From positions 1-64,000 of the forward strand of contig JAGHQL010000134.1 of NCBI GenBank assembly GCA_020080175.1: a stretch of DNA of 64,000 bases. Direction: 5' to 3'. Under the pieces are notes generated by a model. It was given only the letters and a program-made list of their open reading frames with translations. It did not search any database and was not told where the DNA came from. This DNA is from Glutinoglossum americanum. Its lineage: Eukaryota > Ascomycota > Geoglossomycetes > Geoglossales > Geoglossaceae. Position numbers and translations under genes: made by a program. Shown here piece after piece: positions 1-9,520 of this stretch (its first letter is position 1; the number at the start of each line of letters is the position of its first letter).

Positions 1-3000
1 CACGCGTCGACCACGCATATCCACTGCAGGGCATCGTCGTCGAGGTCGACTCCCGCACCCACCACGGCGATCCCGTGTTCTAGTCCGACCCCCCTCCCCG
101 CTTCCTCCCTCCTTGACCCTCAAAGACCTAGACCTAGACCCTCTCCTCTCCCCAGAGACCCCCCCAGACTCAGCCGCAGAACTCCTCCTCGACCTCGCCG
201 ACCGACAAGTCCTCGAACCCGCGCCGAAATAACCAGGCATCGGTTCTCGAGAAGAAGCGCGCCCGGCGTCCGCCGGCGGCGAGACGAGCCGCTGCCGCCG
301 TTCCCCTACACCGTCGTGTCCAGCGACAACGGAGCTGAGAGCGAAATGGCTAGGCGACGGTGCCGGAGAGAGGGCACCCTCGTCGTCGTTCGCTGCCGAT
401 TTAGGGGACGGACTAGGCGCCATTCCCCGAGTAGAAGAGCTATCCTCGGCACCCGCCATCGACTCCGAAGAGATCGTTATTGGCCGAGATCGAGGGAACA
501 TAAGCTCGTCATACGACGAGGCAGGCGACCGCGGCGCCCCCCTTACGCCAGCAGCCCTACTACCCTCGAGTCGCTCATTACTGTCCGCTTGACGCGAGTA
601 ATTACGATCGGAAACGGCATTCCTCCGGCCAAGCGATGTGAGATCCAAGTCCTCATCCGGTATGCATCCTTCGATGATCCGTTCGTCAGTCCAATGGTAC
701 GGCTTCCCGGCCGGCCGGGAATTTGGCGACATGGTCACTTGGCGTCCAGCTCCCGAGTTCAGCGGAGTATTCTCGGGGAGCTGGCTGTGTAGCTGGAGAC
801 TAAGTTCGTTGATATCTAGCTGGTATTGAGTGAGACCTTGTCTCTGGGGAACTGATTGGCGGGGGAGAGACGAAGGGTGGATAGCCTGGTGATTAACAGC
901 TTGAGGGCGAACGTCAGGCTGAGAACGACGATATACTCTAGGATTTGGGCTCGGAAAGACGTTACCTCGTGAGCCTCCCGCTCGCCCATGCGACGCTGTG
1001 TCTTGTATGACCCCTCGTCTTTGTTGTTGTAGGATGCCCGGTATCACACCTAGGCCTTCTGGGGTCGTCAGAAACCAACCCATTGGCGCGGATGTAGGAT
1101 GGCTAGTGGCCTCCTCGGGGGCTGCTTCCGGGGGAGGGCCCAGAGGAGGGGGGTGGTCGTTGGCTTCTTCATTCCCAAGGGCAGCTATTTCAGCCTGCCA
1201 CCTTGCCACGCCCGCATTGTTCGCTGGTGGGTGAATATCAGAATCGAGCGATCCAACCTTGAGCGCGTCGTAGTCTATGTCCATTCTGTCCATGGCTAGA
1301 ACTCTCAGTTCTTCGCTCGTGAGAGCCCTTGGATTCCGAGTTTTTGTAACTCGTAGTGCACGCAGGTTGACAACGCTGGGTGGGGGTGATACGTTCAGGC
1401 TCCTGATACGCCTCTTCTGGCTCACGGGTTCCGCTAGACCTAAGGCCTTCCTTCCACTTTGAACAAGAGTTTTTGGAACGTCGACTACAAGCTTTTTGGC
1501 AATTCTGTTCGTCTGTCCCGCAGCTTTCTTCGAGAGCTCCTTTAGCCCTGAGACATTTTTTTTCGTTTTCCTTCTCCAACCCGACAGGGTAGCCACACGG
1601 CGAGGTTTCCTGGAGCGAAGCTCGCTGCCCGCCACCCCGAGGTCAGATCGTACCTCAGAGGATTGCTCATAAACTGGCATGCGGGCGTAGTCTTCCCCGC
1701 CTTCTTTCTGCAATGGATCTATGGGGCTTCTTGCCACATCTAGCGATTGAGAGCCCCAATCTATTGGTCGAAAGTTAACTGGAGTCTGAAGCGGGGGTAG
1801 GTCAGTTGGTGCACGTCTGCGGAATCTTTTTGAAGAAAACCCCCAGGACTTGCGTCGACTTGAGCTTTCACCCGTGTCCTGCCCCGTTCTATCCGTAGGG
1901 GAGATGGCCGCGCTAATATCTCGAGGGGACAGCTCAGGGTCCTCATTGCGCAAAGAGGCTACTTGCTGGGCGGCAGGCTGATTGAGAAATTGACCGATAT
2001 CCATAAGTGGGCTCGCCAAAAGCTCAGCTTGCTGAAACCGCGAGGGTGTATGGGCGCCGCCATTGCCAGTGCCACTGTTAGCTGTAGGCACAGTCGACTG
2101 GCCCATGTCGGTACCAGTTTCTCTCTGCAGGTTGTTGTTAATATCCCAAAGCGGCCTTGATTCAAGGGAAGGTTGAGGGGACCCGTCAACAGCGAGGCTA
2201 GGGTGAACCCCTGCACTCTCTGGGAATAAGGATGTCCAGTTTTGGTCGGGTGTGCGATACCTGCTAGGCATCGTGCTTGGGAACGTTGGGTCAGACATGT
2301 TAGCGTGATATTCTAGTTGAGCCCTCGGAGACCTCGCAGATTCATCGAGGTTTGTCCTACTAGGATTGAGCACCATTCCGCTGGTGGCGGGACCACCAGG
2401 ACTTTCTTCAGAAATGTTGAGTGGCGGTATACTCATGAGCATAGAGGTCCATGAGACCTCGGCGAGACGTTCTGAAAGAGCCCGCGGGTCACACGCATCC
2501 GCAGGCTCAGGGCGTCTTGCAGGGGGAGCAATCACACCATCCCCAGGCGGAAGGAAGCCGGAGCGGGGAACTCTAGGAGAGCTCGCGTTCCAATATCCCT
2601 CATATCCGAGTGGAGTAGTGCTGCTGCCACCAGACTCTTCGCCTCCATGCAAGGCACTAATCCTTTGGGGATGTTCACTGCTAGATTCCCCTGGCGACCC
2701 TACACTTGGGCCTATGTTATGGCGCTGAGAGCCTGAGAATATGGTAAGCGGAGTGTTAAACGGAATAGATAGATATCTGGTTGATGAGCCGCAAGACATA
2801 CCCGTTTCTAGTAACCTTCTTGTTTGCCTGATTGAACGAGAGAGAAAATCGCGAGCAGAACTTCGTCCCTGCCGGTTGTATTGGTTATCCTCACCTCGTT
2901 TAGTATGATGTGCATCATCTATGTGCGGTACTCCATAGCTTGGATTGGCGTAATGAGGGTCGTTTGTGGTTCCACCAGCACCACTAGCCTCAATGCTAGG

Positions 3001-3123
3001 TAGAGGATAATCGCAACTAACTATTCCCCTATGGGATCTTTGGCGTTTCGGGGGACTGATTTCAGCTGATGCTCGCCTGTTGGACCGTTTGCTGGGCGAT
3101 CTCCCTCTTTCACTTGGTAACAT
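1..3123 (-). CDS. Large disordered protein of unknown function, partial (C-terminus beyond left edge)
   Basis: Reading the minus strand from the ATG at 3123-3121, every codon down to base 1 is open: 1,041 codons without a stop. That is far beyond chance, even in GC-rich DNA. The start has A at -3, and an in-frame TGA lies four codons upstream, so this ATG is the simplest start; an upstream non-coding or coding exon cannot be excluded. The protein begins MLPSERGRSPSKRSNRR and is rich in Ser, Pro, Arg and Gly, with basic patches (for example KRFRRRAP) and no globular domain, membrane segment or catalytic motif that I recognise. It looks intrinsically disordered, perhaps a nuclear or scaffold protein; that is inference from composition. 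The last ~100 codons before the edge turn into Arg/Ser-rich text that could be antisense to a plus-strand gene, so the true 3' end or an intron may lie within bases 1-340. Confidence 0.6.
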   Translation of the reverse strand, partial: MLPSERGRSPSKRSNRRASAEISPPKRQRSHRGIVSCDYPLPSIEASGAGGTTNDPHYANPSYGVPHIDDAHHTKRGEDNQYNRQGRSSARDFLSRSIRQTRRLLETGMSCGSSTRYLSIPFNTPLTIFSGSQRHNIGPSVGSPGESSSEHPQRISALHGGEESGGSSTTPLGYEGYWNASSPRVPRSGFLPPGDGVIAPPARRPEPADACDPRALSERLAEVSWTSMLMSIPPLNISEESPGGPATSGMVLNPSRTNLDESARSPRAQLEYHANMSDPTFPSTMPSRYRTPDQNWTSLFPESAGVHPSLAVDGSPQPSLESRPLWDINNNLQRETGTDMGQSTVPTANSGTGNGGAHTPSRFQQAELLASPLMDIGQFLNQPAAQQVASLRNEDPELSPRDISAAISPTDRTGQDTGESSSRRKSWGFSSKRFRRRAPTDLPPLQTPVNFRPIDWGSQSLDVARSPIDPLQKEGGEDYARMPVYEQSSEVRSDLGVAGSELRSRKPRRVATLSGWRRKTKKNVSGLKELSKKAAGQTNRIAKKLVVDVPKTLVQSGRKALGLAEPVSQKRRIRSLNVSPPPSVVNLRALRVTKTRNPRALTSEELRVLAMDRMDIDYDALKVGSLDSDIHPPANNAGVARWQAEIAALGNEEANDHPPPLGPPPEAAPEEATSHPTSAPMGWFLTTPEGLGVIPGILQQQRRGVIQDTASHGRAGGSRGNVFPSPNPRVYRRSQPDVRPQAVNHQAIHPSSLPRQSVPQRQGLTQYQLDINELSLQLHSQLPENTPLNSGAGRQVTMSPNSRPAGKPYHWTDERIIEGCIPDEDLDLTSLGRRNAVSDRNYSRQADSNERLEGSRAAGVRGAPRSPASSYDELMFPRSRPITISSESMAGAEDSSSTRGMAPSPSPKSAANDDEGALSPAPSPSHFALSSVVAGHDGVGERRQRLVSPPADAGRASSREPMPGYFGAGSRTCRSARSRRSSAAESGGVSGERRGSRSRSLRVKEGGSGEGGRTRTRDRRGGCGSRPRRRCPAVDMRGRRV

Positions 3124-3434
3124 ATTGAACCATCAGGCTAAGCAATAGTGTCCCTCCCAAAAAAAAAATATAAGAGAGTGGCGATGATTACGATGCTGAG
3201 TATCGTATGGTGTGCAAAACAAGTGGGAGCGGATATTGAAGGATTCGCTGGGAAACATCGTTCCTTCCCTGACGGAGGATGGGCTAGTAACTCGGGTAGA
3301 GGGGGGGCACCTTCCTCGCCCCGAAAATAATTCTTAGAGGAATCTAAATAGACTTCTCGCTCTCCATTGCTTCTAATCACGTCTCTAGCGGATGCTTGTT
3401 CGAATTTTGCGTGCATAAGGTCTTTAGAACCCAT

Positions 3435-4579
3435 GGCCTTAACTCTCTACATTAGCCAAATCGGGAATCCAACGCTCGAGGGGACGTTTCTACCTTACAA
3501 GCACGTCTTTTAGAGTACGAAAGTAGTTCCGACAATACTCAATTAACTGCTCTTCCGCTACAGCTCTTCTCAGCCATCCCCAACACGCGGGTTCCTCGCG
3601 TCAGCGCCGATTCGAGATGACGGTGTTTGAAGAAGAAGGATATGCATAAGATCCTGCACTAACACCGTGCCCACCTTGGCTGCATAGGTGCTCCCGTTGT
3701 TCTCTTAGGCCCTCTTTAGCTTAGCAAGGTGGCAGCTTCTCTCGGGCATATAGCCCGCTGTATGGTAGCCATTGGGACCCCTCTCGAGCTTGCTATTGAA
3801 ACCGTATCTTTAACTTAGAGCTAAAGACAACCGTAGTAGGCGGTGTCATGAATGGCGTAGAGCAAAAGGGCCTACCGAATCAACAAGAGTCATTGGGGAA
3901 CCAACTGATAATCCACATCCTCACTAGAAGTATCGATATGGGTCATGAGTTCAAGTCAGAACTTGGAAAAGCATGCCCTATATATTGTGTGGGGATACCA
4001 GTATCGAAATTATCCCCGCGCGAGTATCTACTAGTAGCCTAGCTCCAACAATAAAAAAGGTTCGGATTTGTACTTGGGGAGATTCCCCTTTCTTCATCCT
4101 ACGTCCTTGCCGTATTGTCGTATATCCCTGGTTACTACTTGATTCCCTTGTCAGTTTGTCACTCTCCATTTCACATGTCGGCGCGTTGGTACCTCGAAAT
4201 TCTATTTTATTATTTATTTATCGAGGCGTGGTTCGAACTGCGGACGTGCCGGGGCAAAGTCGGTGTTTTCCAGCACAAGGTTTACTTGCACCAAGTTGCC
4301 CCGGGTTATTGGAAGAGGTGCAAATTTGGATTGTGTTGGGCCTTTTCTTGAAGAAGGGGATCCTCCACCCAGCGCTGTAGAATTTTTTAAAAATCATCGC
4401 GTTGACACGTGGCTCCGCGGCACTTCGCGCCAAGCCGGAAGTTGGTCCGCAGCATGAGGCTTGCGGATGCCTAAAGTGGACAGGCAATCCGCCAGCGCAC
4501 TTAGCCTCCGTGGCTCACTGCCCTATATCTCTGGCCTGTCCCCGCCACATCTCTTCTCCAGACCACTATTCCCGGCTTG
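3435..4579. other. Intergenic, divergent promoter region
   Basis: No gene is supported here. It separates the minus-strand orphan gene from the plus-strand lipase. Just to its left, a 98-codon minus-strand frame (3138-3434) ends in a hydrophobic stretch. It could supply a 5' exon to the orphan gene, but the splice I tried (GTAATC to TTAG) does not join in frame, so it is left unassigned. Confidence 0.5.
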
Positions 4580-6104
4580 ATGGAGACAGTACAATCAAGC
4601 AAAGCAGATCATCTCTGCGTTCTTGTCCATGGGTAAGAGAACTAGCTCCCCCTACTTCTTGACTATTGCTGTTTCCAGAGATTAGTGACTTATCTATTTC
4701 GCAGACTTTGGGGCAACCCATCACATATGAAATATGTTGCCTCTGCGCTGAGGGAGAGATACTCCGAGGAAAGGATTCACATATTGGTTGCGAAGCGTAA
4801 CTCGGGAAACTTCACGTACGATGGCATCGAGCTCGGCGGCGAACGTGTCACCCACGAGATTGAAGAAACACTGGAGGAACTTGCGCGCAATGGGCACGAG
4901 ATTAGGAAAATAAGCGTTATTGGGTATTCCATGGGTGGCCTGGTTGCTAGGTATGTGATCGGGCTGCTCTACTCAAAGGGCTGGTTTGACAAGCTAGAGC
5001 CTGTGGTAAGTTACTTTTCAGCATGCTGGATGCTATGATCGCATGACGTCCTAAATGATCTCGTAGAACTTCACAACGTTTGCTACTCCTCATCTGGGGG
5101 CGCGAAACCCGTTGCTAGGGTTCTATAGCCACATCCGGAATCTTATTGGAGCTCGAACACTCTCTATGTCAGGACGCCAACTTTTTACTATCGACTCCTT
5201 TCGTGATACAGGCCGTCCGATCCTCTCGGTACTCGCAGATCCGGACAGCATATTCATCAGAGGACTCCGTCGGTTTAAGAACAAGTCCCTCTATGCCAAC
5301 GTTATCAATGACCGCACTGCAGTATACTACACAACCGGGATATCTCGGACTGACCCGTACAGGAACATTGCAGACCTCAAGATCAATTACGTTAAAGGCT
5401 ATGACCCAGTCATCATCAACCCAGACGACCCCATATCTCCCCCAGGTAATCCTGAAGAATTACCTACATTCTATTACCGGATCGCAGATCGCAGCCAGAC
5501 CGTAGTGAAGAACATTCTCATATACTCGGTCCTAGTGCTGCTGATCCCTATAGGCACCATTGTATTCCTTATAAATTCTGTCGTCCAGTCCATCCGGAGT
5601 AGCCGGCGGATTAGGTTGCATGAGGAAGGAAAGGCGGGTGTGGGTATTGGGAGTTACCGCATCCAACCCATAGTGGGGAACATACAGAGCATTGTCGAGG
5701 GCGTCTTTGACGACCTCAACCGCAGCCAGGATTCGGAATATCTCCCAGCAGGGATGGAAGAGCATGGAGATCACCTCACTTCGAGCTCAGAGACCATAGG
5801 TGCACCTAGCTCCCGCCCTCCGCCAAGAACTTGCTCCCTCGGCTCCGAAGTGAAACCCAACATTCTCCAAGAAACCCGACAACTGCCGCAACATCGCCAA
5901 CTCGAGTTCCCTACGCTACCTCTATCCCCACACCAATTAGCGATGATCCAGACTCTCGACTCTGTGGGTTTCAGGAAGTATCCGGTGTATATCCACAAAG
6001 CGCGCCATAGCCATGCGGCGATCATTGTGAGGAAGCCTAGGAAGAATTTTGATGAGGGGAAGGTTGTTATGAGGCATTGGTTGGATAATGAATTCGAGAT
6101 ATAG
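4580..6104 (+). CDS. Rog1/Lpl1-family lipase (DUF676 serine esterase)
   Basis: Three exons, 4580-4632, 4705-5005 and 5067-6104, give 463 residues. The introns are 72 and 61 nt with GTAAGA/GCAG and GTAAGT/GTAG borders. The first join creates the family oxyanion motif HGLWGNPSHM, which fixes both the ATG at 4580 and the splice. The nucleophile elbow is GYSMGG with Ser93; NFTTFATPHLGAR follows the second junction. A hydrophobic segment at about residues 268-290 suggests membrane or lipid-droplet association. The C-terminus carries the usual HSHAAIIVRKPR stretch, which probably supplies the catalytic His. Yeast relatives ROG1, YDL109C and LPL1 (YOR059C) act as acyl hydrolases on glycerolipids, Lpl1 on lipid droplets; which paralogue this matches is not clear. 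It converges on PHB1. Confidence 0.93.
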
Positions 6105-6536
6105 AGTGTACGGTGCTTAGCGTTTTGGTGGCATGCACATCACTGTTCTGACTTCCCTTGTCCTCGACTTTCCCTGCCTGTGGCTGTACTTGTAGTCTTC
6201 TTTATGTTCTTGGCGTACCGATGTGGACTTTTTTATTTGGCATCCCCGGCGTTACTGGCTTTAGACTTAAGGCTGGTGTTACATTACGATGAGGTGATAA
6301 GTCTCTGGGGTTGAGTTTCCCCATCCTTTGGGTTTAGGCTTTTTGCACCCCCTTTCCTTTCAAAGTTAATAATATTAGAGCATGATGTTGGGGTGTAGTG
6401 TGCTTGCCGAGCGAATGAAGGTGATAATAGTAGACAGGGGAGATAAAGAATTTACTATTTGCTAATTGCTATACTACATATGGTTCAAGATGCAGACCTG
6501 AGAACAAATCCTCTATCGTTCCACTCAGCAGTCCTC
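6105..6536. other. Convergent 3' intergenic region
   Basis: This is the shared 3' flank of the lipase and PHB1 genes. It is AT-rich toward PHB1 and has no coding signal. Confidence 0.6.
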
Positions 6537-7473
6537 CTATGACCTCAATCCTAGCAATAAACTCGACCCCTTTCCGTCTTTACCCTCTCCACCTGGCAAG
6601 TACGTCACATTCGGATTCCCTGCAAGAGTCTGAGCGATCTCCCTGCTCGCTTCAATCCGCCTAATCATGATCAAACCATCACCTGCCTTGGCAACAGCCT
6701 TAGATATCGTCTCCGCGCTCTCCGCCTCACCTTCAGCACGAATAACATTCGCCTGTCTCTCCTGCTCGGCTTTCTCAACAATGAATCTCGCACGTTCAGC
6801 ATCCTGCTGCGCAATCTGCTTCTGCTCGACGGCCTTGGTGAATTCCTTGCCGAAGGTCATGTGTGTGATGCTGACGTCTTCGAGAGCGATGTTGAACTCC
6901 TGGGCGCGCTTGAGGAGGTCGGTGCGGATTCGGTTGGATACAGCTTCTCGTTGGGTGATTAGTTCTGCGGCATCGAATTGGGCGACGATGGCTTTGAGGA
7001 CTTCATTGCCGATGGAGGGGAGGACTCGTTCATCGTAGTCTTGACCGAGGGACTGGATTGTTGGTTAGTGTGCCGTTGGGGCCAGACATATCTAAGGTAG
7101 GGTATGCACTTGGGAGGGTAATGATAAGCTTTTGTGAGTAGTAAGAACATACCTGATAGATCTTCGGTAGCATTTTTACATCCGGCCGGTGCAGCACCCT
7201 CAGAGTCAGACTAACCATCTGCAAATCCTTGCTCCCTGTAGTCGTCGAGATATTCCTCGGCTTCGTCCGCACGTCATAGATGATGCTCTTTTGCAACCAG
7301 GGGATAAGGAAATGCGTTCCTTCGTTGACAACCGTATCCTGGACTCCGGAGAGTCGATCAAATATTACGGCTCGTGTGCCGCCTTTGACATCGTAGATGG
7401 AGTTTTGAATGAGAGCGAGCCCGATGGCGGCGGGGATGGCGGACTTGTAGATTGAGGAGAGCGCGTTGGCCAT
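6537..7473 (-). CDS. PHB1: Prohibitin-1, mitochondrial inner membrane
   Basis: Two exons on the minus strand, 7153-7473 (107 codons) and 6537-7052, are joined across a 100-nt intron (GTATGT...CCAG, phase 0) to give 278 residues, the usual PHB1 size. The N-terminus [20 protein letters not shown] is the membrane anchor. The SPFH/PHB domain follows with [14 protein letters not shown] and [10 protein letters not shown]. The C-terminal half is a coiled coil with [20 protein letters not shown] and ends TYLPGG...SSLLLGLRS. Prohibitin 1 and 2 form ring complexes in the inner membrane that scaffold cristae and restrain the m-AAA protease. PHB1 lies head to head with QCR8 (253 bp apart), another inner-membrane protein, which suggests shared promoter control. 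Confidence 0.97.
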
Positions 7474-7667
7474 CTCTTGAATGCGAATTGGGTGATATAT
7501 AAATTCGATCCTCTATGGTGGGTAAAGAAGCCGCGTGTGTTATATAGGTCGGCTGGGCTAAGTCAGTTTATTTTCCTCTGGTAGAAATTCCGCTAACACT
7601 GTTTAAGTTAGACAAGCTTGGCAGATTTTCCAACTTTGAACCTCAACCTTTTCCGTCGCAGTTGACA

Positions 7668-7672
7668 CCAAT
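7668..7672 (+). promoter_or_regulatory. CCAAT box in the PHB1-QCR8 shared promoter
   Basis: CCAAT occurs 54 nt before the QCR8 ATG, inside the 253-bp divergent interval. The HAP/CBC complex binds CCAAT and activates respiratory genes in yeast and filamentous fungi, QCR8 among them in yeast. Binding here is inferred from the sequence only. Confidence 0.4.
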
Positions 7673-7726
7673 CGACCCAACTGCGCCATTCTTGTTTTTA
7701 TAGAAACTCACTGACAAAACTTCATA

Positions 7727-8407
7727 ATGGGTGGTGGTGGAGATAGACTACCTGGACAGTAAGACTTTTCGCTTCAATCAATTCAATTGAGCTTCTATTG
7801 TATCCGACTTCAACCGACCGCTTCAACCACTTAATACTCTTCTGGAGGGCTGACTTTTGTCTGAATAGGTACATGGGATGGTGGGGAAACTTAGGCAAGC
7901 AATTCAATTCCCTATATATTTGGTTCTGGGCGGTTGGCTGTGATGGATACCTTCAGGGGCACTCTACCGCAGGAGGGCTGCCTTACAGAAACGAACACCG
8001 CGTCTCAACCCATATCCACGTTCCTCTTCATTGAGACCGCGTACTGGTATTACATTATGGCTACTAACGGGGCGCTCTGAATAGGCTCCCCACCACAAAA
8101 GGGTATTACAACCTACTCTTTATCGCTTAACCGGCAACGACCCCTCGCTGGCAACCTTCACGCCGCCATTTTCAATTCTTGGAGGCGGTTCAGAGGGCAG
8201 GTCCTTTACGTTGCCCCACCATTAGTTATTGCGTACTTGGCCATGGACTGGGCTATTGAGAGGTAAGCGTGCTCTCGTCATCTCTATCCCTCAGTACAGG
8301 AGGTAGTGTATTGCTTTCCAAAGGACGCTACGCTTACTGGTCTTGTCTATGCTAGGAATGAGTACTTGAACTCTAAGCCGGGACGAGCGGAGGCGGGAGA
8401 AGAATAG
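7727..8407 (+). CDS. QCR8: Cytochrome b-c1 complex subunit 8
   Basis: Four exons, 7727-7758, 7869-7894, 8085-8262 and 8356-8407, encode 95 residues: MGGGGDRLPGQYMGWWGNLG, then SPPQKGITTYSLS, RRFRGQVLYVAPPLVIAYL (the single transmembrane helix) and WAIERNEYLNSKPGRAEAGEE. This is the ubiquinone-binding subunit of complex III. The second intron (190 nt) must be spliced with a GC donor (TTAG^GCAAGC) to join GWWGNLG to SPPQKG, as the family requires; no GT nearby keeps the frame. Intron 1 is GTAAGA/ATAG and intron 3 GTAAGC/CTAG. The short exons make this gene invisible as a long ORF. Confidence 0.95.
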
Positions 8408-8722
8408 GTAGTTTCATTTGAGGGCGTGTGATTGTTTGGACGAAGAGGAAAAAGGAACCATGCCATCAATTATTCTACGGTTCAGCTGTCTCCACCACTT
8501 AAACTACAGAGACGCTGTAAAATAGCATATAGACGCTGGAAATTTAGGAGCTCACTCAGTAAACTGTACATACTCGCTCGTGAGTCACGTGCAAGCTGTT
8601 TCCTAAAACGGGCTAGCTAGGAATTTCCACATCGAAATTTCAACAAAGAGGCACACAACGAAGGACTGCTTCTCCAGCAACCCCGAAGCAATTCGTCACG
8701 ACCAATCGCCATCAACGTCACC
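8408..8722. other. Intergenic, NHP2 promoter
   Basis: Short spacer between tandem plus-strand genes. No further gene is seen. Confidence 0.5.
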
Positions 8723-9520
8723 ATGGCCAAGGAGAAGAGCGACAAGAAAGATAAGAAGGAGAGGAAGGAGAAAGAAAAGCGATCGGAGAAGGACGGCGTG
8801 AGCAAGACCAAGAAGGAAAAGAGGAGCAAGAAAGTCGCAGAAAATGGGGAAGTTACAGCCGCGCTACTGGAAACACTCGACAAGCACGTCCAAGGCGTCG
8901 AAGTAGTAAAAAAAGGTGATGATTTGCCCGCCCAAATTGCGCCTCCACTTAGAGCAATGGTACCATTTGCGAACCCACTAGCGGAAGAGAAGGCTTGCAA
9001 GAAGCTGCTTAAGACCGTGAAAAAAGGTACGCTGCACTTCCAATTGCATCTATTGGAAAGCTCATCCAATCTGTGACCCCTTTGCACCGGGGTGGAGTTT
9101 CATATACCTTTACAACTGGGTGTGATAAGACTATCACTCACATACTCAGTAGCAGCAAAAAACAAATCCCTAAAGCGCGGCGTTAAGGAAGTCGTCAAAT
9201 CTCTCCGCAAATCGCCACCTGTGGGCACTGCTCCGGGAGTCGTTATTCTAGCTGCTGATATCTCGCCTATGGACGTCATCTCTCACATCCCCGTTCTCTG
9301 CGAGGACCACAATGTACCGTACATCTTTGTTCCTTCTCGCGCCGAGCTGGGCGCAGCGGGCAATACAAAGCGGCCGACGAGTGTGGTTATGATCAGTGTA
9401 GAGCGAGGAGGGAAGAGGAAATCCGGGACCGAACCTGAGGAAGGGGAGGAAGAGTTTAAGGAGGTTTATAGGGACTTGGTAAAGTTGGTGGAGAAGGAGT
9501 CGAGGCATGTGAAAGTATGA
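8723..9520 (+). CDS. NHP2: H/ACA snoRNP subunit NHP2 (L7Ae family)
   Basis: Exons 8723-9026 and 9153-9520 flank a 126-nt intron (G^GTACGC ... GTAG^CA) and encode 223 residues. The join restores LLKTVKKAAKNKSLKRGVKE, the conserved entry to the L7Ae fold. After it come RKSPPVGTAPGVVILAADIS, PMDVISHIPVLCEDHNVPYI and the loop SRAELGAAGNTKRPTSVVMI. NHP2 binds H/ACA guide RNAs with Cbf5, Nop10 and Gar1 for rRNA pseudouridylation in the nucleolus. The N-terminal ~40 residues are an unusually Lys/Glu-rich extension, likely a nucleolar signal. An AG four bases before the chosen acceptor (CTCAG^TAG) would break the frame, which is why the second AG was taken. Confidence 0.96.

Noticed and set aside
316-792. 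158-codon plus-strand frame
   Set aside because: It opens with GTG, not ATG, is Arg-rich, and lies antisense to the stop-free minus-strand frame; a shadow.
3138-3434. 98-codon minus frame upstream of the orphan gene as its first exon
   Set aside because: The donor/acceptor pair tried leads to an early stop; no in-frame join found.
4231-4245. GGTTCGA-like tRNA B box
   Set aside because: No matching acceptor stem, A box or T stem around it.
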